From the NCBI GenBank assembly GCA_033557675.1, contig JAWQRM010000515.1, positions 1 through 21,848 of the forward strand: a stretch of 21,848 nucleotides of DNA. Direction: 5' to 3'. Origin of the DNA: Coptodactyla brooksi. Taxonomy: Eukaryota > Arthropoda > Insecta > Coleoptera > Scarabaeidae. The stretch's first letter is position 1; every line of letters begins with the position of its first letter. Below are positions 9,400-19,283 of this stretch, in pieces. The position numbers and the translations under genes were made by a program. The notes beneath the pieces were generated by a model. That model was not told where the DNA came from. It saw nothing but the letters and a program-made list of their open reading frames with translations, and ran no database searches.

Positions 9400-10130
9400 A
9401 TTATGCTGCGTAAATGAAACGGAGTTTAGACGGTTAACAATTGAAATACATTACAGAGAGTTGCGAAATCGAGCAAAGAAAATCGTTACGAAATTCAAAA
9501 ATCCCTCTTTCAATAATTAAGTCCATTGATTTACAAAAGAGAGCACTACGTGTAGCATGGTTCGATCTCTGTCTAACTCCCAGATTACTAGTTTTCTGTG
9601 GCATGTGCCCTGCGACGGCCATTTTGCAAGTTGCGTGTGAAATTGTGTTCAGTTTTGCAAAGTAATCTAAACGGTAAGCGATTATATTTATTGGAGGTGC
9701 GCTCGTTCGGGCCTATTATTATTGTGTTTATAGTCGAGGTATTACGTAATTTTACGGAAACGCGTGAACGTAAACATCTGTATTGGTTAACAATTCGTCT
9801 ATTGTGCCACCCGTTAAAGACAAGTCGCTATATGGAAGCCGATAGGCACATGGTTTCCGGGTGAATATTAAACTTAGTAATATTATCGCGAAATTGTTTT
9901 GGCTTATAATTAAACATACCTGTTGGAAGTTATGTCGGATGTTTGGACTAATGTTAGACATTCAGACTCCTCGGTCATTTTCTATATTTGTCGTATTCAT
10001 TTATATCACTTTTGCACGGTGGTTTAAACTAACTTTATTCTTATTTTTATGTAGTTACTTCGGCAAAGTGCATTGTGTCATATTTTGCGACGGTTGAATC
10101 ACGTAACTGGTTCAATTTCGTAGACAACTT
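9400..10130 (+). promoter_or_regulatory. CpG-rich tract, possible LARP4 promoter and first exon
   Basis: CpG dinucleotides are clearly denser here than in the surrounding AT-rich DNA. At 9610-9624 a GCGACGGCCATTTTG block contains a YY1/Pho-like GCCAT core. At 9649-9654 TCAGTT matches the arthropod initiator consensus. A good splice donor (ACG/GTAAGC) lies at 9673/9674. These could form the start and first, noncoding exon of the LARP4 gene whose first recognised coding exon begins at 10529. This is inference from motifs only. The frames that stay open here (9441-9665, 9598-9864) give no recognisable protein, and the initiator-to-donor distance would make a very short exon. An alternative is that the gene starts upstream of the window. 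Confidence 0.3.
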
Positions 10131-10528
10131 CAAATATATGTCAACCTTTCATAAGAGAAAATATGAGCGTCTTAAAGTGCCATTTCATTCCGATAATTTT
10201 TAGTGTAGTTTGTTATTTTTAAGAAATAATTTAACAATTGTGTCTGTATTGAAATGCCAACTTGTATTATAGAGTGTAAATGACCTTGATGCAAATATTA
10301 CACCCATCACTTTTTTAAAATAAGGTTAGGTTCTAGTTCTACCTGGGCAGTCACCATATTTGATACCCTGCAAGGCAAATTATGCGTCCCGTAGTAAAAA
10401 CGCGTCATGGAGTTTAACCATTGTCAAATTTTACCCGTTTACAAAATGTACAGTAACGACCGAAGTACGTTGTCCGCCCGCCCCGCACCTAAAAGCGTTT
10501 CGCTAACCGACTTTTCCGTCCGTTCCAG

Positions 10529-10775
10529 GCTACGTGTACATGAATGGGGATGTTGGTAAAATGCCTTCGGGGGCTGTGTATTCCGCGGCCCCCGAAATCG
10601 GTGCGCAAATGCTACCTGTATTGGATTACGCTACCGTTAATGGCGTAGTAGAGGGGGCTGAGGGTCCTAGCCCCGGGCCACCCTCAGCACCGCCAGATAA
10701 TGGGGCCCCACCCGCCTACCCCTTGCCGCAGCTGAAACAAATGCTCTCGCAACAACTGGAGTATTATTTTTCCAG
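10529..10775 (+). CDS. Larp4B: LARP4/4B-like RNA-binding protein, exon encoding the start of the La motif
   Basis: First recognised coding exon of a La-related protein 4 family gene, a cytoplasmic mRNA-binding factor that acts with poly(A)-binding protein in mRNA stability and translation (family knowledge). The exon follows a pyrimidine-rich acceptor (TCCGTTCCAG at 10519-10528) and ends at donor AG/GTAAGC (10775/10776), splitting an Arg codon (phase 2). The protein reads YVYMNGDVGKMPSGAVY, then a Pro/Gly/Ala-rich linker, then LKQMLSQQLEYYFSR, the first helix of the La motif. If the upstream exon is coding, it contributes the first base of a codon whose last two bases are GC. Otherwise the ATG at 10540 is the first in-frame start, because the unspliced frame has a TAA at 10504. 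The PAM2w motif expected near the N terminus of LARP4 proteins is not in this exon. The choice between LARP4 and LARP4B naming is moot in insects, which have one member. Confidence 0.9.
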
Positions 10776-11036
10776 GTAAGCTTTACTGACGTTGACGACA
10801 ATTACGATACCGATCCTGTATACGTTTAAAGATATCTTAAATTGTGATATAATAATTAATCGTGTTTCAAATAATATATCTACAAAAGATTATTTTTCAA
10901 CAACCACACAAGAACGTCTATTGTATCCATTCTTAATAAAGAAAGCTACACAAAATTCCTAGCATTAATTAGAGTTGTTTTAGAGATTACAAAATATAAG
11001 AAAACTTATTATTTAGAGGATTATTTTTATAAAAAA

Positions 11037-11405
11037 TCAATTACGATAAGTTTCAATGACTGACAAATGAATTGACTGAATGATTACCAATGCACTTTGA
11101 TCCCCTTGTGGTGTTTTTTGAGAGCAATTTGTCCTTTGTATGTACCCTTTTTTGACCAAATCCTGGGAAGTAAAGTTTTGAGAACTTGGCGGGCAATGAT
11201 TAATCTGTCTTTCAAGGAACATATCTCATTCTATGGCAGTGGAATTGTAAGATAATTTGGTAACTTAATGTACCTGATTAACTGATTGTCCACGGGTGAA
11301 AGTAGGTTCATCAGTGAACAGTATTAATGGATTTAATTGATCGTTAGCATTCGTCCAGTCACAAAATGCCAATTGACTGGCTTCATCACACAAAACAGCA
11401 CTCAG
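11037..11405 (-). pseudogene. IS630/Tc1-superfamily transposase remnant (unit 1 copy)
   Basis: On the minus strand two transposase-like blocks occur in order. The first reads LAFCDWTNANDQLNPLILFTDEPTFTR (given here in part: FCDWTNANDQ, then LILFTDEPTFTR at about 11300-11400). It matches the F.D(E)..F block with the first catalytic aspartate of IS630/Tc1-like DDE transposases. The second, about 11120-11195, reads HCPPSSQNFTSQDLVKKGYI, parallel to the usual PPRSPDLT..DFFLWGYL block that follows the second aspartate. The region between, which should hold the second aspartate, is missing, and stops intervene. Equivalent remnants lie at about 12060-12420 and 13080-13510 in the other two units. The family is inferred from short motifs. 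Confidence 0.55.
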
Positions 11406-13366
11406 CATAAATGATCTTTAATGTACATATAGGATATGTATATTTTATAGAACTTTCTCAAAAGGTAAATAAACTTTTAAGGGACTAGCAAACCACTTTT
11501 AGGGAATTGCAAAGCAATCAATATAACTTATATAATCCGAGAGCTTTCTTTTTTAGTCTTCCTTAATTCTTCTCGCCGATTCTTTCTGGATCTTCTTCCT
11601 CTTTTCAGTTTCTCTGTCCTCACATAGCCTCTTTACCAATCGATCTTCCTCTATCCTTCAAAAAAATTGCCAAAACTATCTACTTAACAAAACCGAAATT
11701 ACTTTTGCAGCAACCTGATAATAGACCTTCAACACCTTGTCTTATACCACGAAAATGCTTTAGGTTGACCATTATGATATCGTGAACAGATTTAAAAATA
11801 TCTTAATTCGTGATATAATAACGAATCACGTGTCAAATAATATATCTACAAAAAAATTACTTTTCAATAACCACACAAGAATGTTCATCGCATCTATTCC
11901 TAATAGACGAGGAAGTGAAATAGAGTGTGGTGGATATAATAAGTTATTACGTAAAGAAAGCTACACAGAATTCTTAGCATTAATTAGAGTTGTTTTAGAG
12001 ATTACAAAATATAAGAAAAGAGTTATCTTTTAGAGGGTTATTTTTATAAAAAATTCGATTACAATAAGTTTCAATGATTGATAAATGAACTGCCTGAATG
12101 ATTACCAATGTACTTTATTCCTCTTATGGTGTTTTTTGAGAGCATTATGTCCTTTGTATGTACCTTTTTTTACCAAATCCCAGAAAGTAAAGTTTTGAGA
12201 ACTTGACGGGCAATCATAATCTGTCATTCAAGGAACACATCTCATTCCATGGTAGTGGAATCATAAGATAATTTGGTAACATAATGTACCTGATAAACTG
12301 ATTGTCCACGGGTGAAAGTAGCTTCATCAGTGAACAGTATTAATGGATTTAATTGATCGTTAGCATTCGTCCAGTCACAAAATGCCAATTGACTGGCTTT
12401 ATCGCACAAAACAGCACTCAGTATAAATGATCTTTAATATACATATAGGATATGTGTATTTTATAGAACTTTCTCAAAAGGTAAGTAAACTTTTAAGGGA
12501 CTAGCAAACCACTTTTAGGGAATTGCAAAGCAATCAATATAACTTATATAATCTGAGAGCTTTCTTTTTTAGTCTTCCTTAATTCATCTCGCCGATTCTT
12601 TCTGGATTTTCTTTCTCTTTTCAGTTTCTCTGACCTCACATAGCCTCTTTACCAATCGATCTTTCTCCATTCTTAAAAAAATTGCCAAAGCCATCTATTT
12701 AAGAAAACCGAAATAACTTTTGCAGCAACCTGATAATAGTCCTTTAACATCTTGTGTTATACCACGGGAATGCTTTACGTTGACAGTTACGATGTCATCA
12801 ATACATTTAAAAATATCTTAGATCTTGATATAATAACTAATTACGTGTCAAATAATATACCTACAAAAAATTATTTGTCAATAACCATACAAGAATGTTT
12901 ATTGTATCTGTTCTTAAGAAATGAGGAAGTAAATTAGAGTGTTGTGGATACAATAAGTTATAACATAAGGAAAGCTACACAAAATTCTTAGCATTAATTA
13001 GAGTTGTTTCAGAAATTGCAAAATATAAGAAAAGAATTATTATTTAGAGGATTATTTTTACAAAAAATCGATTGCTATAAGTTTCAATGACTGACAAATG
13101 AATTTACTGAATGAATACCAGTGCACTTTGTTCTTCTTGTGGTAATAGTAGGTGATGCTCTTCGTAGGTTGCAGTGACATTATTTTTTGAGAGCAATATG
13201 TCCTTTGTATGTACCTTTTTTTACCAAATCTTAGGGAGCATATCTTTAAGAACTTGTAATAATGTAAGAAGTAGTGGAATTGTAAGATAATTTGGCAACA
13301 TATTATACCTGATAAACTGATTGTCCGTAGGTGAAAGTAGCTTGGTCAGTGAATAGTATTAATAGT

Positions 13367-13446
13367 ATTAACCCTTTTAGTACCGAACGACGATATATCG
13401 TCGTTATAACGACGATATATCGTCGTTCGGTACTAAAAGGGTTAAT
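13367..13446. mobile_element. 70-bp palindromic TTAA-flanked mini-transposon
   Basis: An 80-base perfect palindrome. Its inner 70 bases (13372-13441) begin CCCTTTTAGTACC, end GGTACTAAAAGGG, and are flanked by TTAA on both sides (13368-13371, 13442-13445). CCC/GGG ends with TTAA duplication are the classic features of piggyBac-type insertions. Inside are two identical 20-base palindromes, AACGACGATATATCGTCGTT, at 13386-13405 and 13408-13427. The corresponding places in the two sister units have a single TTAA in an AGTATTAATGG context (about 11322-11332 and 12339-12349), so the insertion is young relative to the tandem array. Confidence 0.88.
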
Positions 13447-13979
13447 GACTTTAATTGATCATTAGGATTCATCCAGTGACAAAATGTCAATTGACTGGCT
13501 TCATTGTACAAAACAGCACTCAGCATAAATAATCTATAATACACATATAGGATATGTATGGTTTATAGAACTTTCTCAAAAGGTAAATATGTATAACCAC
13601 TTTTAAAGGACTCACAAACCACTTTTAAGGGAATTGCAAAGCAATCAGCGTAACTTATTTAATCCGAGAACTTTCTTTTCTAGCCATCCTTAAGTCTTTT
13701 TGCCAGTTCTTTCTCGATGTTCCTCTTCCCCTCTTTTCAGTTTCTCTAGCCTCATATAGAGTCTTTATCAATCGATCTTCATCCACCCTTCAAAAAAAAT
13801 TCCAATGCTAACTATTCAAGAAACCCAAAATTACCTTTGCAGCAATCTGATAATAGTCCTTCAATGCCTTGCATTACACCATGGAAATGAAGAGCTCTTC
13901 ATGCCCATGCTCATTTTGTGCTTGCTTTAATTAACATAAGGAATATGCTCCTAAATTCTTTACATTTGTTTTTAGTTCA

Positions 13980-14466
13980 GTTTGTGTACACATCCTATGC
14001 ACTTGTCCCATCCACCTTAGTCAGTCTTGGTAGGACAGATTATATCAAGCGTAATATAAAAAGACGTAGACGTCACTCTACTAGTATCACGTCTAAGTCC
14101 ACTCTATACACTTCATTCCTTATTTTATCGATTGTAGTTGTTCCCTATATTTTTCACTTTTTTTCAGTGGTATTCAATTTCTTTCTCTGAGTGAGTGAAG
14201 CTTTTTTACATTTTGATTTTTTGTGGCATTTCGTTCCATCCCAGTAAGTTATTCTTGATCAAGTTAAAAATTTTTCCTGTTTTTGCTATTCTATTGTTTA
14301 CTTCGTCCTTTATATCTCACATATTATTTATGACATCCAATCTCTTTCCTTCCAGTATGATGTTATGCTCTGTATTCCTTGTACCCACGACCATTGCTTT
14401 TGGTTTTTGTTTATTGATTTTTATGTTGTATCTCTTGAATTTTGTGTACAATATCTCTATCTTGTG
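13980..14466 (-). pseudogene. LINE (RTE-like) reverse transcriptase C-terminal remnant
   Basis: On the minus strand, about 14330-14466 reads EILYTKFKRYNIKINKQKPK followed by AMVVGTRNTEHNIILEGKRL, matching the block just after the RT palm of LINEs common in insects (KINKQKTKVM..G-type). After a gap where the usual YLG box is lost, DEVNNRIAKTGKIFNLIKNN follows, the standard next block (I.NRI.KA...). Further on KIRNEVYRVDLDV and RLRLFIL parallel the C-terminal RIRNE...RLRWFGH region. Stops and shifts make it a pseudogene. It lies between the third tandem unit and a partial fourth, so it probably interrupts the array. Confidence 0.72.
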
Positions 14467-14571
14467 CTGAATCTGACATAAGCCATCTCAGATATTTCGA
14501 AATATGCAGTACCATATACTACATATTAAGTGTTCTGGGTCCTTATAATAAATAGTATCGTATATGCCAAG

Positions 14572-14668
14572 CAATCAATATAAATGATCTTTAATTTTCA
14601 TAAGCTTTCTTAGATTTTTTAAAATATTTAATATGTATGTTTTATAAAGCTTTCTCAAAAGGAAAATG
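14572..14668. repeat. Partial fourth copy of the intronic tandem unit
   Basis: The words GCAATCAATATAA, AAATGATCTTTAA, ATATGTATGTTTTATA and CTTTCTCAAAAGG recur here and are the same as those in the three full units, with more divergence. It marks the right remnant of the array beyond the LINE fragment. Confidence 0.55.
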
Positions 14669-15725
14669 TTAGGAAGCAATTTAGTATTGGTGCTACAGTG
14701 GAGGTAGGTTATAACGAGCTTTAAGGACCTGAACACAAATGGTCCTCATAACATAGTACTTTATTGAAGCGCAGAAAGCACATATAAACAGTACTCTTTC
14801 AGTAATCTAACACTGCAAGAAATTAGTGAAAGTAAAAAAATTAATAATATTACTACAAGAAAGTAGTAATGCCAACATTATTAAAAATACGTAAATATAT
14901 TAATTGGACAGACTGTTCATATGAGAAGCAAAACAAGGGAAAGATCTGTGTTGCCATTCAGTAGATTTATTTTGGAAGATGTAAGTTGTAGCAAAATGAG
15001 ACCTTAATTAAGGTTGTAGAGCATCTAAAAAATGCCATTGAATGACCTTGAACATCAATAGCCATTGGTGTTCAATTGAACATCAACTTGTGATATTGAA
15101 CAAATTAGGCTTTGTATTTAATGAGAATGAGCACTTTTGAGTCACCCCGTAGATATCACTTTAGAAAGTTATTTTCACATAAATCTTACTTTTATTGGAA
15201 TATTAAGCAGTTTCCAATTCTTCAAGTGCCACACATCGAACTCTTGTGTTACTTTAAATAGATAGGTTGAGGTGAATCGGTTTCATTTCCTGATAGGTTC
15301 TCAGACCTACATGAATTAGTCCCTATAGTGATGAATTAAGGAAAGTTTATTGTCGACACCACAAGAGACTAGATGAAATTAAAAATTGAGTGACTGTACC
15401 ATACAATAACTATGAATCATGTCTAAAACATCTCTAATAGATAAAAAAAAGAAAACAAAAAACTCGTTACTCTTACTCTTTATCAAGCTGGCGAACATGT
15501 TAATCATTTCACTTAAGTAAAAATTAACAAATCAGATATCCGAAGAACTATAAGGTTTAAAAAATAAATGATTTTGGAGGTCATTCAATATTACCAAAAG
15601 ATGTTACTATAGGTGACTCAAAAACTATATTTACAGGTGACTTAAATGTAGCTTTCCCATGAAAAAACTCACAAAATAGGAAAAGATCGTACAGGGTATA
15701 TTTAAGCGTATAAAATATTTTATAG
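14669..15725. other. Intron sequence, no feature recognised
   Basis: AT-rich intron of the LARP4 gene leading to the acceptor at 15725. A short self-complementary patch occurs around 15050-15110 (GAACATCAA / TTGATGTTC-type words). No coding or mobile-element signal could be supported. Confidence 0.45.
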
Positions 15726-15975
15726 GGAAAACTTGGCCAACGACACATACCTGCTGTCGCAGATGGATAACGATCAGTACGTGCCCATTTGGACGGTGGC
15801 TAATTTCAATCAGGTTAAGAAGCTTACCAAAGACATTAAACTCATCACGGAAGTATTGCGCGAATCGCCGAACGTACAGGTAGACGAAGAGGGCATAAAA
15901 GTGCGGCCGAACCACAAGAGGTGTATAGTTATTTTACGCGAAATATCTGACAATACACCCATAGAAGAAGTGAAG
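15726..15975 (+). CDS. Larp4B: LARP4/4B-like RNA-binding protein, La motif and RRM start exon
   Basis: The exon starts after TTTTATAG (15725) and ends at AAG/GTAACA (15975/15976). Its first G completes the split Arg codon from the previous exon, giving YYFSR-ENLANDTYLLSQMDN. The rest reads QYVPIWTVANFNQVKKLTKD, then LITEVLRESPNVQV and KVRPNHKRCIVILREI. This is the body of the La motif, closely matching LARP4 proteins, followed by the RNP2-like strand of the RRM (CIVILREI, 15922-15945). It closes with SDNTPIEEVK in phase 0. The La motif plus RRM form the La module that binds RNA. The exon is 250 nt, so skipping it would shift the frame and destroy the module. The long antisense open frame across it is a shadow. 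Confidence 0.95.
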
Positions 15976-16243
15976 GTAACACGTCACAAAGTTGTTTTCT
16001 CTATTCTGGATTCTTTCTTTTTTGACACAGAAATGCAGTTCATTTATGATTGATCGAATTAGAAATAAATTGGGAGCTTGCACAGTTTTTTATTTGTTAA
16101 CCATCTGGTATATGTAGCCATGGTATGGGAATCTCCGAGATACAACCACGTTTTCTCTCTGCGTTTTTCGTTATTTTATAGTAGTTTTGAGTCAAAAATA
16201 CAAAAGAAAACATTTTGTGATTTAGCTAAGATTATATTTTTAC
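15976..16243. other. Intron start, no feature recognised
   Basis: Noncoding sequence between the exon donor and the TTAA element that follows. The coding frame closes within about 80 bases of the donor, which supports the splice call. Confidence 0.6.
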
Positions 16244-16247
16244 TTAA

Positions 16248-17062
16248 GGAGTCATGTTCAGTTAGAAAAGTGCAAAAAATCGATTTTTGGGTTTTTGCAT
16301 AGTCTTGAAGTAGGCCATTTCAAGAGTGCTTCCTGAAAATTTCATGTAAATTGGATGAAAATTGACAAGGTTATAAGATTGCGCAGCCGAAAGCAGCTCG
16401 CAGCGCTGCGCTCTTAAAGTCGGCTATTTCTATTTTTTTCCACGAGAGCGTCGTAGACAGGAGAAAATTGATGCTTTGGAGGTGACTTTGACAGCGGAAT
16501 GCTTACTTCATGGAATTCCTTGTAAGTTAAAAAAATAAGTTATACTCTACTGATAATTAGACTGCATGCTTTAACGCGATTTTCTGGAAATTACATTTTT
16601 CCGAAAAGTCCTGTACGGTGACCACGATATCCCGAGAACCATTAAAGCTATCGATCTAAAACTTTCTCGTGCTTATTCTGTGTATCAAGGGCTTGTTCGT
16701 GAATGAAGGGCTTTTGATTTTACTGAAAACTTTTTTCCAAAAAATCTTGAAAGATTTATTGTAAAAAAATCCTTCGTTCACGAACAAGATTCATATGCTA
16801 ACAGAATCTTTTTGGATTTTGATATCGGATGATTTGGCTTAGAGCTATCGTGGTCACCGCACAACACCTCTGAAAGATCAGGTTTCCTTAAAGTGGCCGT
16901 AACTTCCTTAATTTACAATATTTTTTAACGAAAAAGATTTCGAATTTTGTTCAATATACGTAATTTTAATATCAATAAGCTGTTGTAAGAAAAAATAGAA
17001 CATTCTTATAAAAATTCCCGAAAATCACGTTTTTTTTTCACCCTGCAACTAGATATGACTCC
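16248..17062 (-). mobile_element. TTAA-flanked non-autonomous DNA transposon, copy 2
   Basis: The 815-bp insertion starts GGAGTCATGTTCAGTTAG, ends CAACTAGATATGACTCC, and is flanked by TTAA at 16244-16247 and 17063-17066. It is the same family as 7021-7745 but inverted relative to it. Shared blocks include CATGGAATTCC/GGGATTC-type words, GGTGACCACGATATCCCGAG, AACTTTCTCGTGCTTATTCT and the CTTCGTTCACGAACAAG hairpin. It keeps a segment of about 110 bp near its left end that copy 1 has lost. No transposase is encoded. Confidence 0.88.
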
Positions 17063-17066
17063 TTAA

Positions 17067-18246
17067 AAATAAAACTATCAGTTTTATCAGTGCTGGAAAT
17101 AAGATTTGAACTTGAAAAGACGGTTAACAGTAAACTGACCGTTTATAAATCCTAACTACGCCCGGCGTTTAATGGAACCTTGTTTATATGGCGCTACTAC
17201 TGAATACTGCCAATGCTCAAGCGATGTATGCATAGTTACGAGCCGGCATATTTTATATTTGACATGGACAAGGATAAAGTTATATATACCTGCTAAAACT
17301 AGTTATCCAGGGAATATCGACCTGCATCATGTCGATCGGAAGTATTATCGGATTTTAACTCTATAACTATTGCATCTATAAAAATATGTTTTTTTTGCAA
17401 ACTCTGCAACGCCTTTGAGGAAACTTTTTTTTGCCTGAACTAGTAATTTTCACAAATATTCTGTTTCGGTTTATAGATTTTATCAAATTTATGTATAAAA
17501 TATTTTATTATTGACTCTACTTTGAAAAGTTAACTTGCGTCTTTAGGCATTGTAACATTATTAGAAAAATGTAGTGATTGTTATATTTTCCGAAACATGC
17601 GTCCTACAAACTTTGGCGTAGGGGTGACTTCGTTTTACTTGGTTACAAAGCCAAAGGTTCCAAACCCTCAACTTTAATGTATTACCTAAATATAAGTTTA
17701 ATCAGGATTTATGTCATACGTCTTACTAAAATTGATTAGTCAACTATTTAAACATTGAAAATTGTAGTTGGCTTACGTTATGTCATGTCGAAATTCTTTC
17801 GTTGTTAAATGAACAATTTTTTAAACATTTCTTTTCCATTCCTGTTATAAGGCAACGAAAGTGTATGGTTCATTTTTCCATCTATTATGGTATTTGGTAG
17901 ATGGTCATTCTAGAATTTTAATAAGTTCTTCAATGGTCAAATTTACTGTCGTAACATAATTACATGTATAGCAGGTTCATATTTTTATTATGAAATATTC
18001 ATCTGCATTGATCTGTTTAGCATTATTTTAAATTGTAAGAATGATTTTTATAATAAGGAAAAGTATATTTGTCAACATTGAATAAGAATCGAAATTAATC
18101 AAGCTAACAAAAACAAAACAGAATTGAAATACTTCCTATTTCGTATTTTCTTTTGTGGCAATAAATGTGATGACTCCATGCGGTAGTGTGCAAGTTCCCA
18201 GTTTATATGCACAGTTGTTTATTCATGTTTGCCAATGATTTCATAG
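17067..18246. other. Intron sequence, no gene supported
   Basis: Noncoding up to the acceptor at 18246. The part at about 17120-17370 has more CpG and GC than its surroundings and contains a 64-codon open frame, but the peptide is not recognised and no splice or start context supports it. A segment at 17637-17680 matches 3118-3160 in inverted orientation (CAAAGCCAAAGGTTCCAAACC-like words). This marks a dispersed repeat of unknown type. Confidence 0.45.
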
Positions 18247-18594
18247 GAGCTATTTTCGGGTGAAAATTGTCCACGCTTGATATCTTGCGAGTTTGCCCAT
18301 AACAACTCATGGTACGTGACGTTCGAGTCGGACGAGGATGCACAGCGTGCGTACAAGTACCTCAGGGAGGAGGTCCGTGAGTTTCAAGGCAAGCCAATTA
18401 TGGCGCGTATTAAGGCGAAGCCTATGAACCGTCTGCCGATGCCGCCCGTCGCCCCAATAAAGAATGGCTTCAGGTTAACGCCGCCATCGACCGTTTTCGA
18501 CCCATCCACGTACCCACCAGGACAGCAAAGGTTTATCTACCCGAACAACACTTCTGGACAGCCAGTGACGTATGCCAACCAAGTACAAATTTAT
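18247..18594 (+). CDS. Larp4B: LARP4/4B-like RNA-binding protein, RRM exon
   Basis: The exon follows ATTTCATAG (18246) and ends at TTTAT/GTAAGT (18594/18595); it holds exactly 116 codons, phase 0 at both ends. It opens ELFSGENCPRLISCEFAHNN, continuing directly from PIEEVK of the previous exon as in other LARP4 proteins. It contains SWYVTFES (18307-18330) as the RNP1-like strand, then AYKYLREEVREFQGKPIMAR, the conserved end of the LARP4 RRM. After the RRM comes a Pro-rich, low-complexity segment (RLPMPPVAPIKNGFRL, then STYPPGQQRF). The protein must continue downstream of the donor. From the ATG at 10540 the three exons give 278 residues, about a third to a half of a typical LARP4 protein, so the C-terminal exons lie outside the window. 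Confidence 0.95.
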
Positions 18595-18631
18595 GTAAGT
18601 AGAACTAAAATTTATATTTAGTTTTTATTAC

Positions 18632-18700
18632 TAGGGAAGGTTATGTACTTCCCTCATGATCTGGACATGTAATATATGCGTTTCAGTAGTCCTTGATAGT
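18632..18700. repeat. Diverged partial copy of the foldback arm end
   Basis: CTAGGGAAGGTTATGTACTT, followed by CCCTCATGATCTGGACATG, resembles the start of the foldback arm at 19277-19318 (CTAGGGGAGGTTGTGTACTT, then CCCCCACAATCCAGACATG). The similarity fades after about 60 bases. It is only about 40 bases past the LARP4 splice donor. Confidence 0.65.
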
Positions 18701-19283
18701 CCTTTCTTTTTGAGATTATCAAACCACTTGTTCATTTCTTTTCATTGCATGAATACCAATTTAAGTAAACATATTTTTCTGTACAGCTTTGTTAATACTA
18801 CTTTTCAATCAATAATTTTTTACATTAATTTTAAATATGTTATAAGATTTAAGATATACACTATGGCACAAAACCAACTTGAATTCTAAATTGTTAGAAC
18901 TGAAGACTAACCAGTACCCAGACCCGAAACTAAAATAAATTGGCTTCTGAATATGATCTGAATCAGCAACCTTCTAGTTTCATGACAAATGCTCTACTCT
19001 ATAGAAAATCATCCTTCTCTAAAGGAGTATATCATTTGAAATTTCCTTATAAGGTATTCATATAGTGTTAATACCTTATAAGGAGATGTGACCTACAATG
19101 TCACCTACAACGTCTAAGTAAAACTACATTTAATTTGGTCATTTGCTATTTTTATTACTAAACTTTTGAAGGCCTCTTCAAGACAAAATAAAAAAAAATC
19201 AGGATATATATGAGTTAGTAATTCATGATTTTTAGAATATTCAGTTGTTAAGGTATTCTACAATTTCCCTACTAACTAGGGGA
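18701..19283. other. Intron sequence with one short perfect hairpin
   Basis: No gene is recognised. At 19044-19084 two perfect 15-base arms (TCCTTATAAGGTATT and its complement) enclose an 11-base loop, a possible MITE remnant. Confidence 0.5.

Larger units (their letters stand above)
10777..13890. repeat. Intronic tandem array, three units of about 1 kb
   Basis: Three copies of one unit lie head to tail: about 10777-11756, 11757-12767 and 12768-13890. Markers recur in order: TTTAAA.ATATCTTA near 10827, 11789 and 12804; GTCCTTTGTATGTACC near 11131, 12149 and 13199; GATTGTCC..GGGTGAAAGTAG-type words near 11285, 12301 and 13319; CTTTCTCAAAAGGTAA near 11453, 12470 and 13569. Similarity starts within a base or two of the LARP4 splice donor at 10776. 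Unit three has two extra insertions, one of about 45 bp near 13143-13188 and a palindrome at 13372-13441. A partial fourth copy follows at 14572-14668. Each unit contains a decayed transposase fragment on the minus strand, so the duplicated DNA is itself mobile-element derived. Confidence 0.88.

Noticed and set aside
9441..9864. Overlapping plus-strand open frames in the CpG-rich tract
   Set aside because: CpG-rich, stop-poor sequence explains the open frames; the peptides show no known motif and the frames overlap each other.
10331..10336. TTAGG-like telomere word
   Set aside because: Only one or two copies occur (AAGGTTAGGTT), far too few for a telomeric tract.
11782..12033. 83-codon plus-strand open frame at the start of the second tandem unit
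   Set aside because: The equivalent frame is broken in the first unit and differs in the third, and the transposase-like motifs of the unit are on the opposite strand.
13918..14470. Two plus-strand hydrophobic open frames that look like membrane proteins
   Set aside because: They are antisense to a LINE reverse transcriptase remnant. A-rich coding on the minus strand reads as Phe/Leu/Ile-rich peptide on the plus strand.
15631..15915. Long minus-strand open frame across the second LARP4 exon
   Set aside because: It is the antisense shadow of a strongly conserved coding exon with correct splice sites on the plus strand.
17172..17366. 64-codon open frame in the intron before the third LARP4 exon
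   Set aside because: The peptide is unrecognised and the LARP4 frame joins exactly from 15975 to 18247 without it.
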